Assembly: GCA_945874665.1 (NCBI GenBank)
Contig: CAMCHJ010000003.1
Location: 79,218 to 143,217 of the forward strand
DNA length: 64,000 nt
DNA from: Chitinophaga pinensis
GTDB taxonomy: Bacteria > Bacteroidota > Bacteroidia > UBA7662
Reading direction: 5' to 3'
Positions within the stretch are counted from its first letter, which is position 1. Every line of letters starts with the position of its first letter. The notes beneath the pieces are model-generated. The model was not told where the DNA came from, ran no database searches, and saw only the letters and a list, made by a program, of their open reading frames with translations. Below are positions 61,272 to 64,000 of this stretch, piece by piece. The translations under genes and the position numbers were made by a program.

Positions 61272-62369
61272 ATGAGTGTAATCACCGAAAAAAAAGCCAA
61301 CGACCTGATTTTCGATAAGATTTCAGCAATGGGTCACGAGCAGGTAGTATTTTGTCACGATGAAAAAACAGGCCTTCGTGCAATTATAGCCATCCACAAC
61401 ACTGTATTGGGCCCTGCTTTGGGCGGTACGCGCATGTGGCAGTATGCGTCCGACGCGGATGCACTTCTTGATGCATTGCGTTTATCAGAAGGCATGACTT
61501 ACAAAGCAGCGGTTGCTGGTTTGAATTTAGGTGGTGGCAAGGCTGTTATTTTGGGTGATGCACGCAAAGACAAATCTGAGCCTTTTTTCCGTCGTTATGG
61601 CAAATTTGTGAATAGCTTAAACGGCAAATACATTACTGCAGAGGATGTAGGTACCAGCAAAGCTGACATGGAATTCATTGCCATGGAAACCAAACATGTA
61701 AGTGGTCTGCCCGAGCACAAAGGTGGCAGCGGCGACCCCTCTCCTGTTACGGCTTATGGTGTATTTATGGGATTAAAAGCTTCAGCAAAGAAAGTTTACG
61801 GTCACGACAATCTCCATGGCAAAAAGGTAATGGTACAAGGAGCGGGCAATGTTGGTCGCTATTTGATCGACAACCTCATGAAAGAAGGTGCCGAGGTGTT
61901 TGTATCTGATATTTTTGAAGACCAAATTCAGCGGGTGTTAAGCGCGCATTCAAGCGTTAAGGTAATTGCCCCAGAGGATGTTTATGCCGTAGATATGGAT
62001 ATTTATGCGCCTTGTGCTTTGGGTGCTACCTTAAACGACGACACCATTCCGCAACTCAAGGCAGCCATCGTTGCTGGTGGTGCCAACAACCAGTTGCAAG
62101 ACCCTAAGCGTCACATGCAAATGTTGATGGACCGCGGCATTTTATATGCGCCTGACTTTGTAATCAACGCGGGTGGTTTAATTAACGTATATTCTGAATT
62201 AGAAGGCTACAACCGTCAAAATGCTTTGGCAAAAACCGAATACATTTACGACCAAACCTTAGCCATTATAGAAGCGGCAGCGAAAGAAGGCATTTCGACC
62301 ATGGAAGCGTCTATTCGCCTTGCTCAGCGAAGAATTGATGCTGTGGCCAATATCAAAACAAGGCTTTGA
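61272..62369 (+). CDS. Leucine dehydrogenase (Glu/Leu/Phe/Val dehydrogenase family)
   Basis: NAD-dependent deaminating dehydrogenase of 365 residues. Substrate domain with GPALGGTRMW (about 48-57), catalytic lysines in MTYKAAVAGLNLGGGKAVI (about 75-93), and NAD-binding domain with VMVQGAGNVGRYLIDNL (about 187-203). Size and the GLNLGGGKAVI pattern fit leucine/branched-chain rather than glutamate dehydrogenase. Leucine breakdown is consistent with the HMG-CoA lyase at 21369. The start at 61272 follows the -7 element and removes 27 non-homologous residues. nusB follows after 9 bases. Confidence 0.93.
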   Translation: MSVITEKKANDLIFDKISAMGHEQVVFCHDEKTGLRAIIAIHNTVLGPALGGTRMWQYASDADALLDALRLSEGMTYKAAVAGLNLGGGKAVILGDARKDKSEPFFRRYGKFVNSLNGKYITAEDVGTSKADMEFIAMETKHVSGLPEHKGGSGDPSPVTAYGVFMGLKASAKKVYGHDNLHGKKVMVQGAGNVGRYLIDNLMKEGAEVFVSDIFEDQIQRVLSAHSSVKVIAPEDVYAVDMDIYAPCALGATLNDDTIPQLKAAIVAGGANNQLQDPKRHMQMLMDRGILYAPDFVINAGGLINVYSELEGYNRQNALAKTEYIYDQTLAIIEAAAKEGISTMEASIRLAQRRIDAVANIKTRL

Positions 62370-62378
62370 AAATATATA

Positions 62379-63326
62379 ATGCTCAATAGACGACATTTAC
62401 GATTGAAGCTGCTTCAATCGCTTTACGCTTACCATCAATCCGAAGTTCGCGACCTCCAAAAGGGAGAGGCTGAATTAATGCGCAACATTGAAAAGATGAC
62501 CGAAGCGTACATTCTTTCTTTAAAGCTCATTGATGACCTCATTTATTACACCAATACTTGGGCCGATGAGCGGGACGGAAAGATGCTGGCAACCATCCAA
62601 AACGTAAAAGCACCTCGCAAATTTGCGGAGAATGTATTTGCCGGATACCTTCATCATTGCGATACCTACTTGGCCTTCCTCAAGAAATACAAAATCAAAG
62701 GACAAACCCTCGACACTGAGTTTTTGCGGAGGTTGTTTATGGATTTTTCAGAAAACGAAGCCTATCAGGCATACATTAAAGTAGAAGAACGTACCGAATC
62801 GGAAGACCTTCAATTGATCAATACCCTTTACAAAAAGGTAATCTTGAAAAGTGAAGTAGTTGATGCTTTTTTTGAAGAAAAAACGATTTACTGGGAATCA
62901 GACAAAGATTTAGTGGGTGCTTCAGTGGTCAAAACCATCAAAGAAGCGTTCAAAAGCAAGGGCGATTTCAGACTTATTGAGCTCACCCGTGATTGGGATG
63001 GAGACTGGTTGTTTGCACAGGGTGTTTTCAGAAAAGTAGTACTCAGCGATGAGGCCTTCGACAAATTGATACAGGAAAAAACCCGTGGTTGGGATGTAGA
63101 ACGCATTGCTTTGATGGACATGCTGATTATCAAATTGGCCATTGCTGAAATGATGGTAGAAACATCCATCCCTGTAAAGGTGACCATGAATGAGTATTTA
63201 GAGCTATCAAAAAGCTACAGTACGCCCAAAAGCAGTAATTTCATCAACGGTATTTTAGACAATCTAAGCAAAGAACTGGTAGCAAATGGGGAAATTGCTA
63301 AAATTGGTCGGGGATTGATTGGCTAA
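62379..63326 (+). CDS. nusB: Transcription antitermination protein NusB, long Bacteroidota form
   Basis: 315 residues, about twice E. coli NusB. The C-terminal part (about 170-310) holds the NusB helical fold with RIALMDMLIIKLAIAEMM (about 246-263) and IPVKVTMNEYLELSKSYSTPKSSNFINGIL (split about 266-295), the usual NusB C terminus. The N-terminal half (RRHLRLKLLQSLYAY 4-18, then helical) also resembles the start of NusB, with an insertion between. It binds boxA RNA with NusE for rRNA antitermination. Cotranscribed with leucine dehydrogenase by position. Confidence 0.9.
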   Translation: MLNRRHLRLKLLQSLYAYHQSEVRDLQKGEAELMRNIEKMTEAYILSLKLIDDLIYYTNTWADERDGKMLATIQNVKAPRKFAENVFAGYLHHCDTYLAFLKKYKIKGQTLDTEFLRRLFMDFSENEAYQAYIKVEERTESEDLQLINTLYKKVILKSEVVDAFFEEKTIYWESDKDLVGASVVKTIKEAFKSKGDFRLIELTRDWDGDWLFAQGVFRKVVLSDEAFDKLIQEKTRGWDVERIALMDMLIIKLAIAEMMVETSIPVKVTMNEYLELSKSYSTPKSSNFINGILDNLSKELVANGEIAKIGRGLIG

Positions 63327-63356
63327 TTCGTATTTTGCACATCAAATTATAAGTAC

Positions 63357-63812
63357 ATGAACAAAATAGTATTCATTGGAATTGCTTCGATTTTTGCTCT
63401 AGCGTCGTGTAACGCTGGTAACGAAGAAAAAGTAACCTCCGAAGCCATTGAGAATCCAATTTCTGCTGATAGTAGAGAAAAAGTAGACACCAAATCGCTG
63501 CCTGAAATTACTTTTGACAAAGATTTCCATGATTTCGGGAAGATTTCAGAGGGCGAAAAAGTAACTTATTCGTTCCGATTCAAAAACACAGGTAAAGGCG
63601 ATTTAATTGTACAAACTGCTAGTGGTTCATGTGGCTGTACCGTTCCTGAAATCCCTGAGAAACCATTAAGTCCTGGCGAAACCGGCTTTATTAAAGTGCA
63701 ATTTAACAGCGAAGGTCGTACTGGCATACAAGAGAAACAAGTTACAGTAATAACAAACACCATTCCTAACACAAACATTATTCGCATAAAAGCAGAAGTA
63801 AACGAACGATAA
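63357..63812 (+). CDS. DUF1573 lipoprotein
   Basis: Exported lipoprotein of 151 residues: lipobox ALASC (C18), a short linker, then one DUF1573 domain (about 50-148) with the family marks FDFG-type FHDFGKISEGEKVTYSF (about 57-73, here DFHDFG), SCGCT (about 93-97) and PGETGFIKVQF. The domain is Ig-like (ASH-related). Function unknown. It follows nusB by 30 bases and precedes yajC by 1 base; the nusB-DUF1573-yajC order recurs in Bacteroidota by general knowledge. Confidence 0.9.
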   Translation: MNKIVFIGIASIFALASCNAGNEEKVTSEAIENPISADSREKVDTKSLPEITFDKDFHDFGKISEGEKVTYSFRFKNTGKGDLIVQTASGSCGCTVPEIPEKPLSPGETGFIKVQFNSEGRTGIQEKQVTVITNTIPNTNIIRIKAEVNER

Positions 63813-63813
63813 T

Positions 63814-64000
63814 ATGATTTTTAACACACTTTTTTTAATGGGACCGCCTGCCCAAGGTGAAGGCGCTACCAATCCTTTAGTGGCCCTGCTCCCATGGGTA
63901 CTGATTTTTGTGGTGATCTACTTTTTCATGATCCGCCCGCAAAACAAAAAAAATAAAGAGCAAAAAGCCTTCCGCGAAAGCATTGGTAAAGGCGATCGCA
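63814..64000 (+). CDS. yajC: Preprotein translocase accessory subunit YajC, 3' end missing
   Basis: First 62 codons are visible. A short Gly/Pro-rich start is followed by one membrane helix (LLPWVLIFVVIYFFM, about 25-39) and the YajC motif IRPQNKKNKEQKAF (about 40-53), then IGKGD. YajC associates with SecDF in the inner membrane. The gene starts 1 base after the DUF1573 stop and runs off the window. Confidence 0.92.
   Translation, partial: MIFNTLFLMGPPAQGEGATNPLVALLPWVLIFVVIYFFMIRPQNKKNKEQKAFRESIGKGDR

Noticed and set aside
1..64000. CRISPR arrays, tRNA or rRNA genes, transposases, phage genes, toxin-antitoxin or restriction systems
   Set aside because: None was seen in coding or intergenic sequence; all sizeable frames are accounted for by the genes listed.

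Overview
The window is a dense stretch of chromosome from a member of the Bacteroidota. The evidence is: two secreted proteins with type IX secretion (T9SS) C-terminal sorting domains, a TonB-dependent receptor paired with a DUF4249 lipoprotein, DUF3276, DUF1573 and DUF349 proteins, a long NusB, the alaS / M23 peptidase / MerR neighbourhood, and promoter elements of the Bacteroidota type (TAnnTTTG near -7). Family or genus cannot be fixed from the sequence alone. I see no rRNA, tRNA, CRISPR array, insertion sequence, phage gene or integration site, and no gene-free stretch longer than about 220 bases. The left edge cuts the SMC gene (5' end missing) and the right edge cuts yajC (3' end missing).

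Layout. 1-7.3 kb: SMC, a LolC/E-type permease, a NamZ-like DUF1343 exo-muramidase, fmt and a class IV aminotransferase. 7.4-15.2 kb: fbp, MerR regulator, M23 peptidase, alaS, gatB, TlpA-like lipoprotein. 15.2-21.3 kb: PhoB/PhoR-like two-component pair, RluA-type pseudouridine synthase, nucleoid-associated protein, and on the other strand DUF349 and DCC proteins. 21.4-31 kb: HMG-CoA lyase, iron alcohol dehydrogenase, YhhQ-type queuosine precursor transporter, DUF6580 membrane protein, icd, DUF2062, elbB, fhs, an ABC exporter. 31-38.5 kb: small secreted protein, ychF, then an agmatinase-like enzyme, carboxynorspermidine dehydrogenase and carboxynorspermidine decarboxylase, a spermidine route split by a T9SS cargo gene. 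38.5-45.4 kb: PaaE-like reductase, PaaN-like aldehyde dehydrogenase, acyl-CoA carboxylase beta subunit, OmpH-like protein, FAD oxidoreductase, HxlR regulator. 45.5-52.7 kb: a minus-strand series mnmA, S8 protease, TonB-dependent receptor, DUF4249 lipoprotein, trxB, closed by a hairpin terminator. 52.7-57.8 kb: small hypothetical, PhnP-like hydrolase, NFACT protein, thioredoxin-like protein, dapD, glycosyltransferase. 57.8-64 kb: msrA, MazG-like, DUF3276, an ABC half-exporter with a degenerate Walker B, leucine dehydrogenase, nusB, DUF1573, yajC.

Metabolic links: leucine dehydrogenase, HMG-CoA lyase, acyl-CoA carboxylase and the Paa proteins point to amino-acid catabolism; fhs and fmt to one-carbon metabolism; the agmatinase, dehydrogenase and decarboxylase to spermidine made through carboxyspermidine. 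Most of the window is housekeeping or commonly conserved Bacteroidota content. The less ordinary points are the NFACT / PhnP-like / small-protein cluster, the protease-receptor-lipoprotein operon behind mnmA, the orphan degenerate ABC half-transporter, promoters placed so close to start codons that leaderless mRNAs are predicted, and a striking absence of space between many convergent genes. I found no clearly new defence or mobile system.
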